A DNA stretch of 48,591 nt, taken from assembly GCA_026400935.1 (NCBI GenBank), contig JAPLNX010000090.1, forward strand, positions 1 to 48,591. Direction: 5' to 3'. A program made the position numbers and the translations under genes. Shown here piece by piece: positions 1-7,283 of this stretch; position 1 is the first letter of the stretch; each line of letters opens with the position of its first letter. The DNA is from Planctomycetia bacterium. Its GTDB lineage: Bacteria > Planctomycetota > Planctomycetia > Planctomycetales > Planctomycetaceae. The notes under the pieces are model-generated. The model searched no databases, was not told the origin of the DNA, and worked only from the letters and a program-made list of their open reading frames with translations.

Positions 1-436
1 AACACGACCGCACGACCGCGATGTCGTCGATGCACTCGGCCGTGTGAGGCAACCAATCGCTGACCCACAACCCGCTCTGGCCGTACTGCGACCATTTCCG
101 CTTCGACGGAAACAGCGGAGCATCAATTTCCCCCATCGACAAGATGACCGGCTTAAAACTCGGCGGCAGCTTCTGGCCCGCCAACTCATTGAGCTTCGGC
201 TTCGGATCGAACGTGTCGATGTGACTCGGACCACCTTCCATAAAGAGAAAGATGACCGACTTCGCCCGCCCAAACCGATGCGGCACTTTTGCGCTGTGCG
301 CGGACGCGGGCGAGACGTTGTCGGATTCGGCTGCACTCAATGAAGATTGCAACAGCCACGACAACGGGAGCGAGCCGAAGCCTGCACCGGCGCGGAGAAG
401 CATTTCACGGCGAGATGCTTGAGCGTTGAGAAACAT
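1..436 (-). CDS. DUF1501 family protein, N-terminal part (runs off window)
   Basis: The reverse-strand reading from the ATG at 436 starts MFLNAQASRREMLLRAGAGF, which fits a twin-arginine-like leader (SRREMLLRAG) followed by a hydrophobic stretch. It continues with the segment KSVIFLFMEGGPSHIDTFDPKP, typical of the sulfatase-like DUF1501 family that is expanded in Planctomycetes. These proteins are thought to be exported and are usually encoded just downstream of a DUF1549/DUF1553 gene. Only about 145 codons are present; the rest lies left of the window. The metal-binding region of the alkaline-phosphatase-like fold is only partly visible. The family is recognised from its characteristic N-terminal segment. 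The substrate is unknown. Confidence 0.9.
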   Translation of the reverse strand, partial: MFLNAQASRREMLLRAGAGFGSLPLSWLLQSSLSAAESDNVSPASAHSAKVPHRFGRAKSVIFLFMEGGPSHIDTFDPKPKLNELAGQKLPPSFKPVILSMGEIDAPLFPSKRKWSQYGQSGLWVSDWLPHTAECIDDIAVVRSC

Positions 437-442
437 GATCGT

Positions 443-568
443 TCACTTGCGTTGAAGTTGAGTCGCCCGCCGTGTTCGGCTTGAGGTGCTACCAAAATAC
501 TTCTCGAAGTCGGCCGCGTCGAGCAGTCCGCTGCGATCGAGATGGATTCGAGTCGAAATCACACCGCC
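443..568 (-). pseudogene. Possible remnant of a gene that preceded the DUF1501 gene
   Basis: A short open stretch ends with TGA at 443-445, six bases before the DUF1501 start. It is closed upstream by an in-frame TGA at 569-571. The reading contains RIHLDRSGLLDAADFEKYFG, a plausible protein C-terminus. DUF1501 genes normally follow a large DUF1549/DUF1553 gene, so this may be the surviving 3' end of such a gene, the rest having been replaced by the HNH cassette. I cannot align it to a named family by eye. It could equally be chance reading frame. Confidence 0.3.
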
Positions 569-624
569 TCACGCGCCGTCTGAGTCAGTCGATCAACATT
601 CCAGACGATGAGCAACATCGCAAT

Positions 625-1029
625 TCAAATGACTCCTTCTTCCCGTAGTGCTCGGCGGAGTTGAACCATGCGCGGATGATTGATTCGCAGAACGTCGATC
701 GTGGTTCGACCAATCGGCGATCTGCCGACCAGCAGGACGCCATTCCATTCAAAGTGCTTGTCCCACGCATCGCGGCGCGGATGAAACAGCCGGGTGATTT
801 TTCCAGTCAGCGGATCGACGCCGGAGATGTTTGGACCTTTGAAGCTGTTGCAGTGGAAGCACGACAATGCCAAGTTGTCTTTGTCGGTGGAGCCGTGATG
901 CTTTTCCGCAATAATGTGGTCGAGTTGAAACCGTAGCCATTCCAGCGTCGGCAATCGACAGTATTCGCAATGGCCTTCAGCTCGGTCCCAAACGAGTTGT
1001 TCCAGTTCGCGATCCATCACGCGCCTCAC
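625..1029 (-). CDS. HNH endonuclease
   Basis: This small protein (134 aa) has a textbook HNH/ββα-metal nuclease core. There is a CxxC pair at about residues 21-24, LDHII at 36-40 supplying the metal and general-base region, Asn52, and a second CxxC followed by Asn at 57-61. The two CxxC pairs should bind a structural zinc. The GTG at 1029 overlaps the stop of the upstream gene (GTGA), which suggests translational coupling. An ATG at 1017 is an alternative that leaves the core intact. Stand-alone HNH proteins of this type occur in mobile elements and defence loci, and the target here is unknown. Together with the small upstream gene it forms a two-gene cassette. Confidence 0.88.
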   Translation of the reverse strand: MRRVMDRELEQLVWDRAEGHCEYCRLPTLEWLRFQLDHIIAEKHHGSTDKDNLALSCFHCNSFKGPNISGVDPLTGKITRLFHPRRDAWDKHFEWNGVLLVGRSPIGRTTIDVLRINHPRMVQLRRALREEGVI

Positions 1030-1307
1030 ACCGAGGCGTTTCGCAGGAACAACCGGGCCTTCGATTTCATCAACTCAATCAAGCATCCGACCTGCCGGTA
1101 GTTGTCGATTTCGATTTCGTCGTCTGCACTGAGCTCACCAGCTCGCGCCTTTGTGGCCAGTTCGTCCATCCGCTGCTTGTCTTCGTCAGACAGCTTCAAT
1201 TCGGCTAACGCCTGAGCCGCATCAGGAGTCAGCTTCCAGTTGGACGGATCAACCGCGCGAGCCAAAATCGCGGACTCATCGTTGGGAATCGAAAGCGTTG
1301 TGGTCAT
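1026..1307 (-). CDS. Small acidic helical protein paired with the HNH nuclease
   Basis: This 93-residue protein is rich in Ala, Glu, Asp and Leu and has no membrane segment. A central stretch (TPDAAQALAELKLSDEDKQR) and a later LSADDEIEIDNYRQVG look helical. The ATG at 1307 is chosen over an upstream TTG because GGAGG lies five bases before it. The stop overlaps the HNH start. Small acidic proteins encoded just ahead of and overlapping a nuclease are often antitoxin or immunity partners. That role is inferred from position only, and I do not recognise the family with certainty. Confidence 0.75.
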   Translation of the reverse strand: MTTTLSIPNDESAILARAVDPSNWKLTPDAAQALAELKLSDEDKQRMDELATKARAGELSADDEIEIDNYRQVGCLIELMKSKARLFLRNASV

Positions 1308-1359
1308 TGGTTCCTCCAAATCGCTCGCACCGTACCTGCCGAATAGACTACCAGTTTAA

Positions 1360-1605
1360 TCACTCTTGAAAAGCGTCATGCCCCATGTCGGTCGTCAACA
1401 ATACCTCATTTTGCATTGCTGACGAGGCATACGCTGTCACCTGCTCGACATCATCGACCGTCAACTGCGGATGCTTCCGCAGAATGGTGTCGCGATCAGC
1501 ACCCGACGCGATCCCTTCCAAAATCATGGCCACGCTAATTCACGTGCCGCGAATGATCGGCTTCCCTCCCAGGATCGCCGAGTCCGATGTGATGTGGTCA
1601 AACAT
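1360..1605 (-). pseudogene. DUF433 antitoxin-type gene interrupted by an in-frame TGA
   Basis: Read from the ATG at 1605, the frame gives MFDHITSDSAILGGKPIIRG, T, a stop, then ISVAMILEGIASGADRDTIL and onward through HPQLTVDDVEQVTAYASSAM to a normal stop at 1360. This is a full-length DUF433 protein (about 81 codons) of the small DNA-binding antitoxin type, usually paired with a DUF5615 PIN-like toxin. The only lesion is TGA at 1540-1542, where the family has the Arg of the GTRISV motif. A single CGA to TGA change explains it. An internal ATG at 1527 could restart translation and give a truncated protein. No DUF5615 toxin gene is adjacent. The rest of the frame is intact, so inactivation looks recent. 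Confidence 0.85.
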
Positions 1606-1641
1606 GTGCGGTCACTCCCGTGAAAAACAGTTTGTCTCGAT

Positions 1642-3768
1642 CTAATTTCTGTGCCCCGCAAAAGCTGGCGAGTCAAATACTGGTTCACGGCCGACACGCG
1701 AGACACGAAGGAACTGACGGGCACGACTCAATGCAACCCAAACAGCATTTGTTCCCCGCGATGCCGCGTGATCTTTCAGAAGTTCATCGACACCAGCCAC
1801 AAACACAGCATCAAATTCGAGTCCAACGATGCTGTCGTAATCGGTGATAATAACTTTCTCGACACTCTCTTTTACGTCCTCGCCCGTGGCCCATCTGGCG
1901 GGAATCGCGTATTCGTCGAGTTTTGGAACCAACGTCTCTTTTGCGAATGCCTCAAGGCTACTCGGTAAAACAACCGCCAGGCTCCATGCGTCGAAGCTCG
2001 GATCCGTTTTTACTTCGGCGATCTCATTGATAATTAGGTCGAATTCAGTTTCCCGATCCGTCGCAGTTAATATGTGCGGCTCGTAACCATCGCCAGAGTG
2101 CCAAACGAATGGCCGCTTCAGCGGCTCTGCAATTCCGACAACCGATTTGAACTTCTCCAGAAAATCAAAAATCTTTCGTGAGGAACGATAGTTCGTCTCT
2201 AAGCGGCGCACGTTCTCTCGGGGAATTTCAATCCCGAAGTCATCCCAGCTTAGAACTCCACCTTTGCTTGAAATCCGCTGTTCAAGATCGCCGACAATGG
2301 TCATCACGCCGTCGGGTAATGATGCAAGATCGGCCAGTAGTCTCAGTGCAATCGGTTCGTAGTATTGCGCTTCATCAATCATCACATGCGAGAAACGGGG
2401 CAATGACTTCAAATGCTTGGCGTTTTCCTCGCCGCCATCGGTAATGAAGTGAATGAGCCAGAGAAGAAAGAACCGATCGACTCTTGAAACAAGACGGTTT
2501 TCGCGTTGCTTCTGAACGTATTCGCGCAACGCATTTCGGTGACTCTCGGTTAGGCTTTTCGCAGCCGTCGGCGATTCGTAGAAGGCGTATAGAAGTTCGA
2601 CGTACTCCGAAAGCAGATTCATGGCGTCGTCGTGAAATTGATTGACCAGCTCACGGAGGCTTCGATCTGCACTCGTCGGATACCGTCCGAGACGATCCGG
2701 TTGTGGCAGAACATCGCGAATTGCTTTCAACGCCGTGCTTACTTCTTCCACCGTGAATCCAACAGAACCGATCCCGAGGCGACTTTTGATCGTCAAATTG
2801 AACTTCTGGAGTTCAGACTCAAGCAGGTCGAGAAGCGATACAAACTCTCGGTTCAACCGTGATCTCTGCGCGTGACCCCCGTCGATGAACTCTCGCAATT
2901 CGTCCTCTGAGAACCCTAACTTTGCGTTCTGAATTTCGTTGACATTGCCCTCTGCCGTCTTGGTCAAGTGAAGGTCTCGGACGCAGCGTTGCAGGTATGG
3001 AACGAGATGCTCCTTCCAAACCACAACGAGCAGCGATTCCTCCGAAAAGAAGTCGCTTCGGTTGTGGTCAACACCACGCCGTTCATTAGCTCTCGCTTGG
3101 GATTCGCTTCGATGTTCAAAGATCAAATAAGGAATGCGATGGAGTGCAACCGTTGTTTTTCCCGTGCCCGGACCGCCCAACAGAATGAAGACGCCATTCA
3201 TTGGCCCGCGTATTTGTGCGTTCTGATCCAGGTCAATCGACTGGATAATTTCTCGCAAACCATAAGTTGGCTCACCCTCCGTTAGGACGGGCTTCGTTAC
3301 ACGAGGGACTAAATCATCGCGAAAGAAGTAATCAAATCCTGTCAATGTTCCGTTGCGAAAAAAGTAATCAACGACGGGACCGACGGGGTAGGTTCCCTTT
3401 CGCTTGCCAAATCCATATTCAAGTTTCTCCGGGTACTGTCCCGATTGGGCTGAGGCCCTTGCCTTTGTGTAAAGGTCGCCCAACCAATTGGTCCAAGAGA
3501 CGACTTCAATTGTGCCAAACTTGCCGCCAACGTTTGGAATCTTTGAGAGGTAGAACGTTTCCTGGTCACCGTAATCTGCGACCCCAATACTCGAAAAGAA
3601 CCACGAGTTTTGGATCGCTAACGCGATATGGTTCTGTTCTAAAATTACTCGCGCGACGGCCTCGTCTGGTGTGCTGACGACTCCCGATCCTCCCGAAATC
3701 ACTCCCTTGATTTGACGAACTTTCTCTTCGGCAAGTGCCTCAACTGAGTTTCTGGTAAGCCACGACAT
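1642..3768 (-). CDS. Superfamily 1 UvrD/HelD-like ATP-binding helicase
   Basis: This 708-residue protein has the full SF1 motor. Walker A GGPGTGKT is at 198-205 in a HelD-like context (TTVALHRIPYLIF). Walker B MIDEAQ is at 463-468, motif III GDLEQR at 493-498, and the Tyr-Arg of motif IV (ETNYRSS) at about 524-530. Motif V is around 643-660 and motif VI, with VALSRAR, around 678-684. The 190-residue N-terminal extension is not a recognised nuclease. HelD proteins recycle stalled RNA polymerase, and related stand-alone UvrD-like ATPases also occur in defence islands. The local setting of HNH, DUF433 and toxin-antitoxin genes makes an accessory role plausible, but this is inference. It starts with ATG at 3768 and ends 36 bp before the broken DUF433 gene. 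Confidence 0.85.
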   Translation of the reverse strand: MSWLTRNSVEALAEEKVRQIKGVISGGSGVVSTPDEAVARVILEQNHIALAIQNSWFFSSIGVADYGDQETFYLSKIPNVGGKFGTIEVVSWTNWLGDLYTKARASAQSGQYPEKLEYGFGKRKGTYPVGPVVDYFFRNGTLTGFDYFFRDDLVPRVTKPVLTEGEPTYGLREIIQSIDLDQNAQIRGPMNGVFILLGGPGTGKTTVALHRIPYLIFEHRSESQARANERRGVDHNRSDFFSEESLLVVVWKEHLVPYLQRCVRDLHLTKTAEGNVNEIQNAKLGFSEDELREFIDGGHAQRSRLNREFVSLLDLLESELQKFNLTIKSRLGIGSVGFTVEEVSTALKAIRDVLPQPDRLGRYPTSADRSLRELVNQFHDDAMNLLSEYVELLYAFYESPTAAKSLTESHRNALREYVQKQRENRLVSRVDRFFLLWLIHFITDGGEENAKHLKSLPRFSHVMIDEAQYYEPIALRLLADLASLPDGVMTIVGDLEQRISSKGGVLSWDDFGIEIPRENVRRLETNYRSSRKIFDFLEKFKSVVGIAEPLKRPFVWHSGDGYEPHILTATDRETEFDLIINEIAEVKTDPSFDAWSLAVVLPSSLEAFAKETLVPKLDEYAIPARWATGEDVKESVEKVIITDYDSIVGLEFDAVFVAGVDELLKDHAASRGTNAVWVALSRARQFLRVSRVGREPVFDSPAFAGHRN

Positions 3769-3858
3769 ATTGCATCCAAACGACAGGGAATAAGTTGTCG
3801 GACAGGGGACGTTCTGACCATCAAGAAGGGCGTGGCTGTTCGGTGCCCAATCCCTTCA

Positions 3859-4325
3859 ATTCGTTCTGAGCGTGCCACCCACCGCTCGTGAACCTTTTTG
3901 GACTGCGGTGACCGGAGTCACCGCTTTTCAAAACGCGGTGATCATAAAACCAGACATCCGTTTGGAACAGCCTCTGGAGTGCGGTGGACCCAGAGGGTAC
4001 TCCGCACCGCTTTGGATCGCGGCCCAGCCGCTTTGGTTTTTGAACGTCGAACAATCCCAAGAAAGCGGTTCCACCGTTCTCCAAAGCGGCGATGACCCGC
4101 CGCACTCCAAATCTCACCGCACTCGGCGTTCGCTCGGTCATTCCCCGTCCGGTCCATCCCGCCGAGTCCCCCTCGTGAGCCAGTTGGACTTGGCGGCCCC
4201 AAGTTCGTCGTCCCGCCTTCCGGCGATGTCTTCAACTCCGACCGCTGAAGGCGGAACGACGAACTCGATGGGCCAACACGATGCCCGAACTCGCCGTCGA
4301 AATCAAGCGGTGACTCGGACGATGC
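3859..4325. repeat. Modular palindromic repeat, full copy 1 (5' and 3' modules)
   Basis: The stretch between the helicase and the DUF4926 gene is nearly the same as 6740-7170. The 5' module begins TTCGTTCTGAGCG and includes a perfect 8-bp hairpin with a 4-nt loop (GCGGTGAC at 3905, GTCACCGC at 3917) followed by TTTT. It runs to about 4140. The 3' module (about 4140-4325) has imperfect inverted arms around CCCGCCTTCCGGCG and CCGCTGAAGGCGG and also occurs alone at 4955-5125. Reading frames exist across it but match the repeat, so I call no gene here. It fills most of the 565-bp gap. Confidence 0.85.
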
Positions 4326-4333
4326 TCGTCGCG

Positions 4334-4588
4334 TCATCGAGGCGTCAATTCCGGCAGTCGTCGGATGGAAAGGACTTCGTCGGCATCGAGCGGTTCGATG
4401 TCCGACTCGGCGACGGTGACGACCGCAATCGACTCACCGACCGCATTGAAGATTTCCAAGACGCACCCCTCTTCTCCGCCTGACGGATGAGGGACTCGGT
4501 CCACGAGATAGGCCACGTCGCCTCGACGGAACGGGTTTTCGGTGAGGTCGCATCGGAGTGCCACACGCTGGTAAAGAGGAAGTTTCAT
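4334..4588 (-). CDS. DUF4926 domain protein
   Basis: This 84-residue protein starts MKLPLYQRVALRCDLTENPF and contains RRGDVAYLVDRVP and a later EIFNAVGESIAVVTV, the pattern of the DUF4926 family. The ATG at 4588 overlaps the stop of the upstream DUF6883 gene (ATGA), so the two are probably translated together. A longer reading starting further upstream would run into the DUF6883 gene and is rejected. DUF4926 genes are often found beside DUF6883 genes. A toxin-antitoxin-like role is commonly suspected from the pairing but is not established here. Confidence 0.85.
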   Translation of the reverse strand: MKLPLYQRVALRCDLTENPFRRGDVAYLVDRVPHPSGGEEGCVLEIFNAVGESIAVVTVAESDIEPLDADEVLSIRRLPELTPR

Positions 4589-4917
4589 GCGGCCAGAACC
4601 TTTCGGGGCTTGAGCGTCACAAAATGAAACATATCGTCGATGGCCCACTGCAACCAGATGAGAACAACCGGCAAGCTACCAACTGGTCCAATCAAGTCCC
4701 CTTCGACACGCCAATACGTTCCATACTCATTGAAACCATCCACCGTCGCGTCCTGTCGATCGGCCAATTCTCGGATCGCGTCTCGCAGGATTTCCGGTTG
4801 GCCCAATCCAAAACCCGCTTGCGCCAGATATTTCGACTTGTCGTCCCACGGCCGTGGAACCAGCAAGTACTTGATCAACTTCTCGTCGGGAATGATGGCA
4901 TCGTCGGGAATCTTCAT
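4585..4917 (-). CDS. DUF6883 domain protein
   Basis: This 110-residue protein begins MKIPDDAIIPDEKLIKYLLV and then has KSKYLAQAGFG, typical of the DUF6883 family (a leading K-x2-x-YLL followed by a K-S/A-K-x-x-F/L stretch). The C-terminal half has the YGTYWRVEGDLIGPVG and VVLIW strands of the family. It overlaps the DUF4926 start by four bases. The cassette is bracketed by copies of the modular repeat at 3859-4325 and 4955-5125, which suggests it moved or was kept as a unit. The function is unknown. I am confident of the family and not of a toxin or antitoxin assignment. Confidence 0.85.
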   Translation of the reverse strand: MKIPDDAIIPDEKLIKYLLVPRPWDDKSKYLAQAGFGLGQPEILRDAIRELADRQDATVDGFNEYGTYWRVEGDLIGPVGSLPVVLIWLQWAIDDMFHFVTLKPRKVLAA

Positions 4918-4954
4918 GCGTCACCATCCGTGCGTTCGGCGCTTGCTCAGTGCT

Positions 4955-5125
4955 TCCCCGTCAGGTCCATCCCGCCGAGTCCCCCTCGTGAGCCAGTTGG
5001 ACTTGGCGGCCCAAGTTCGTAGTCCCGCCTTCAGACGGTGTCTTCAACTCCGACCGCCTGAAGGCGGAACGACGAACTCGCTGGGCCAACACGCTGCCCG
5101 AACTCTCCGGCCAAATCAAGTGGCC
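4955..5125. repeat. Modular palindromic repeat, 3' module only
   Basis: This copy begins at about CCCCGTCAGGTCCATCCCGC and matches the 3' half of the copies at 4140-4325 and 7010-7170. Its inverted arms CCGCCTTCAGACGG and CCGCCTGAAGGCGG flank GTGTCTTCAACTCCGA. The 5' module is absent. It separates the DUF6883 gene from the DUF6932 cassette. Shared sequence extends slightly past the arms (GGGCCAACACG and ATCAAG). Confidence 0.85.
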
Positions 5126-5145
5126 ACCGCACGTCGCGCGAGCTT

Positions 5146-5385
5146 TCACACGCTCGGCCCGGTGACGGAGTGCGCACGCGACAACAACTCGCGAGCTTTC
5201 TCAATGCCGAGGTATTCGTCGATCTCACCGTGCAGGTGTTCGATCACGTCCATCGGACCTTCCAACTGCAAAGCCAACTGCGACGGGTGCATCGTGGATG
5301 CTTGCCGCCACAGTTCGGCGACGACCTCTTCCATGTTCCGCAATTGCTGCCGAGCCTGAGCCAGTCCCGCAGAGTTTTCAATCAT
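5146..5385 (-). CDS. Small helical partner of the DUF6932 protein
   Basis: This 79-residue protein is predicted all-helical from its composition (LAQARQQLRNMEEVVAELWR, then HLHGEIDEYLGIEKARELLS). Its ATG at 5385 overlaps the DUF6932 stop at 5382 (ATGA), so the two are probably co-translated. Nucleotidyltransferase genes followed by a short helical gene resemble MNT-HEPN or MenT-type toxin-antitoxin pairs. The usual HEPN RxxxxH motif is not present, so I do not assign it to HEPN. Function unknown. Confidence 0.7.
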   Translation of the reverse strand: MIENSAGLAQARQQLRNMEEVVAELWRQASTMHPSQLALQLEGPMDVIEHLHGEIDEYLGIEKARELLSRAHSVTGPSV

Positions 5386-5816
5386 GGTCGCACCCGCACA
5401 ATTCCCTTGGTCAGCCCCGGCTGATTCCGAACTTGGCTGAAGAATTCCACAAACCGATCGTAATCCACCGACTGCGGCCGGACCACAAACAAATCCAAAC
5501 CATACGTCTTTTGAACCCGCCGCCGAGACCGCAAGTTGTATTCAAACGGCGAAACACTCTTGGAAAGATCGTAGTCGTCGCGCAACACGAGCACGAGATC
5601 AACGTCATTCGGTTCCGGCGCGTCGGTCACGAAGCTCCCATCCACAAGAACCGCTTGAGCCAACGGCCACTGCCGCAGTTCCACAAGATACCGACCGAGT
5701 TGTTGCAACAGCGCATTTCTCTGCGGCGATTGGCCGAACCTGTCGACTAAATCGTCAAAGCTCGCGTCATGAATTCCCGGCGGCAAATATCCGTTTTCAT
5801 CAAATTCGGGAATCAT
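5382..5816 (-). CDS. DUF6932 nucleotidyltransferase-fold protein
   Basis: This 144-residue protein carries a minimal nucleotidyltransferase signature: Gly60-Ser61 in LVDGSFVTD, then Asp71 and Asp73 in NDVDLVLVL, and a third acidic strand at about Asp108 (GLDLFVV). All three likely catalytic acids are present. These belong to the DUF6932 family, close to the Polβ-like enzymes that modify RNA or proteins in toxin-antitoxin and abortive-infection systems. It lies 36 bp downstream of HigA and overlaps the next small gene, so the four genes 5146-6482 could form one transcript. The target of the enzyme is unknown. Confidence 0.8.
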   Translation of the reverse strand: MIPEFDENGYLPPGIHDASFDDLVDRFGQSPQRNALLQQLGRYLVELRQWPLAQAVLVDGSFVTDAPEPNDVDLVLVLRDDYDLSKSVSPFEYNLRSRRRVQKTYGLDLFVVRPQSVDYDRFVEFFSQVRNQPGLTKGIVRVRP

Positions 5817-5852
5817 ATTCGCCCTCTGCGGAGAACCGATTGGTTTGTCGTA

Positions 5853-6161
5853 TCAACTTGCCGCTACGACACGAGGGCGAATACGTTTGAGCTTTGTCTG
5901 TTCCTCGCGTTGGACATGGTACAGATCCCAGCGCAACTGCAAGTTCATCCAAAAGTCGGCGGACGTGCCGAAGTACTTGGCCAAGCGCAACGCGGTGCTC
6001 GGCGTCATACCTCGACGGCCTTTCGTAAGCTCGTTGACGCGCTGATACGGGACTTGAATCGAGTCGGCCAAATCCCGCTGCGTCATCGCCAGAGGAATGA
6101 GAAATTCCTCCAAGAGCATTTCGCCAGGATGTGTCGGTGGTCGGTGTGTGGGAACTCGCAT
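5853..6161 (-). CDS. higA: HigA-type antitoxin, XRE/HTH family
   Basis: This 102-residue protein has the HigA hallmark PTHPGEMLLEEFLIPLAMTQ followed by the helix-turn-helix region DLADSIQVPYQRVNELTKGR and ALRLAKYFGTSADFWMNLQ. It should neutralise HigB and repress the operon by binding its promoter. The toxin gene comes first, with a 27-bp spacer, the order typical of higBA and the reverse of most toxin-antitoxin loci. Length is normal for the family and no lesions are seen. The 18-residue C-terminal tail is basic. Confidence 0.93.
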   Translation of the reverse strand: MRVPTHRPPTHPGEMLLEEFLIPLAMTQRDLADSIQVPYQRVNELTKGRRGMTPSTALRLAKYFGTSADFWMNLQLRWDLYHVQREEQTKLKRIRPRVVAAS

Positions 6162-6188
6162 GACCTTCTTGAAACCTCGCTGATCGAG

Positions 6189-6482
6189 TCAGTGATAATC
6201 GACAATTTCCACTTTCGCTGGGCCGGAACTCGTCCACTCAAAACAGATCCGATACTGGTCGTTGATGCGAATGCTGTGCTGCCCCCGACGATCTCGACTC
6301 AACGCCTCCAACCGATTGCCCGGAGGAATCCGCAACTCGTCCAACCTCGTCACCGAATCCAATTGATCCAACTTTCGCCGAGCAACACGCCACACAATTT
6401 CGGGACAAATCTTCTTGGCCGCCTTTGAATTCACACCATTGAAGACATCGTCGGTCCCTTGGTCGTGAAACGTGACAATCAT
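6189..6482 (-). CDS. higB: HigB-type mRNA interferase toxin (RelE superfamily)
   Basis: This 97-residue protein fits the HigB/RelE fold: VARRKLDQLDSVTRLDELRI near the middle, then RLEALSRDRRGQHSIRINDQ and YRICFEW, with a final VEIVDYH. The basic residues and C-terminal His expected for ribosome-dependent mRNA cleavage are present. It is encoded directly upstream of HigA and starts at ATG 6482, preceded by a GGTGG stretch. The pair looks intact and functional. Confidence 0.93.
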   Translation of the reverse strand: MIVTFHDQGTDDVFNGVNSKAAKKICPEIVWRVARRKLDQLDSVTRLDELRIPPGNRLEALSRDRRGQHSIRINDQYRICFEWTSSGPAKVEIVDYH

Positions 6483-6491
6483 GCCACCACG

Positions 6492-6623
6492 TTACCACTC
6501 GCCTTGCATCTCATCAATCGCCGAATCCATTGAGCCGTCAATCTTGGCGAGTGCCGCTCGCAAATCTTCCAGCCGAATCGCCGGGTCCGAGTCGATCGCG
6601 CAGGAGTCCATGAAATTCGACAT
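6492..6623 (-). CDS. Very short reading frame just upstream of higB (43 aa)
   Basis: From ATG 6623 the frame encodes MSNFMDSCAIDSDPAIRLED and ends GSMDSAIDEMQGEW, with its stop nine bases before the higB start. The acidic, helical composition and tight spacing resemble a small leader or antitoxin fragment. There is no family match by eye. A second frame over the same bases gives MAQQIASDDESWMDVEFHGL, so a frameshifted older gene is also possible. Treat it as tentative. Confidence 0.35.
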   Translation of the reverse strand: MSNFMDSCAIDSDPAIRLEDLRAALAKIDGSMDSAIDEMQGEW

Positions 6624-6739
6624 CCATCCAACTTTCGTCGTCCGACGCGATTTGCTGAGCCATGATTTTCGTGTCCAGCCTTTATCGCGGCGACAACCTG
6701 GAACGATGCGTCGTTCAATCCAACACCCACGCCCATCAC

Positions 6740-7170
6740 TTCGTTCTGAGCGTACCGCCCACCGCTCGTGAACCCCTTTAGACTGCGGTGACCGGAGTCA
6801 CCGCTTTTCAAAACGCGGTGATCCTAAAACCAGACATCCGTTTGGAACAGACTATGGAGTGCGGTGTGTCAGCACCGCTTTGGATCGCGGCCAAGCCGCT
6901 TTGGTTTTTGAACGTCGAACCATCCTAAGAATGCGGTTCCACCGTCCTCCAATGCGGCGATGACCCGCCGCACTCCAAATCTCACCGCACTCGGCGTTCG
7001 CTCAGCCATTCCCCGTCTGTTCCATCCCGCCGAGTCCCACTCGTGAGCCTGTTGGACTTGGTGGCCTCAAGTTCGTAGTCCCGCCTTCAGGCGGTGTCTT
7101 CAACTCCAACCGCCTGAAGGCGGAACGACGAACTTCTCTGGCGACACAGTGCCTGGGGGCACCAGCGAAA
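6740..7170. repeat. Modular palindromic repeat, full copy 2
   Basis: This copy matches 3859-4325 along its length, beginning TTCGTTCTGAGCG. It keeps the perfect hairpin GCGGTGAC/GTCACCGC (6785-6804) followed by TTTT, and the 3' module with arms CCGCCTTCAGGCGG and CCGCCTGAAGGCGG at about 7082-7123. It differs mainly by a short deletion where copy 1 has GGACCCAGAGGGTACTCC. It closes the accessory island. The remaining gap to 7283 holds nothing recognisable. Confidence 0.85.
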
Positions 7171-7283
7171 TCAAGTCGGTACGGTAGATCGTCATCGAGC
7201 GGGCTTCACGGCAAACGCAATCGAAGATGAAAATCGTTTGAGAGGATGAAGTGGAGTCTGGCAACAACAATCACTGGCAAGTG

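Noticed and set aside
1540-1542. Selenocysteine at the TGA in the DUF433 gene
   Set aside because: The site is an Arg position in the family, with no catalytic Cys. No SECIS-like hairpin was noticed after it, so a nonsense change is far simpler.
3821-4141. Minus-strand protein of 106 aa, and the related 110-aa frame at 6479-6811 sharing KSGDSGHRS
   Set aside because: Both are readings of the same dispersed repeat; the shared peptide follows from repeat identity and not from a gene.
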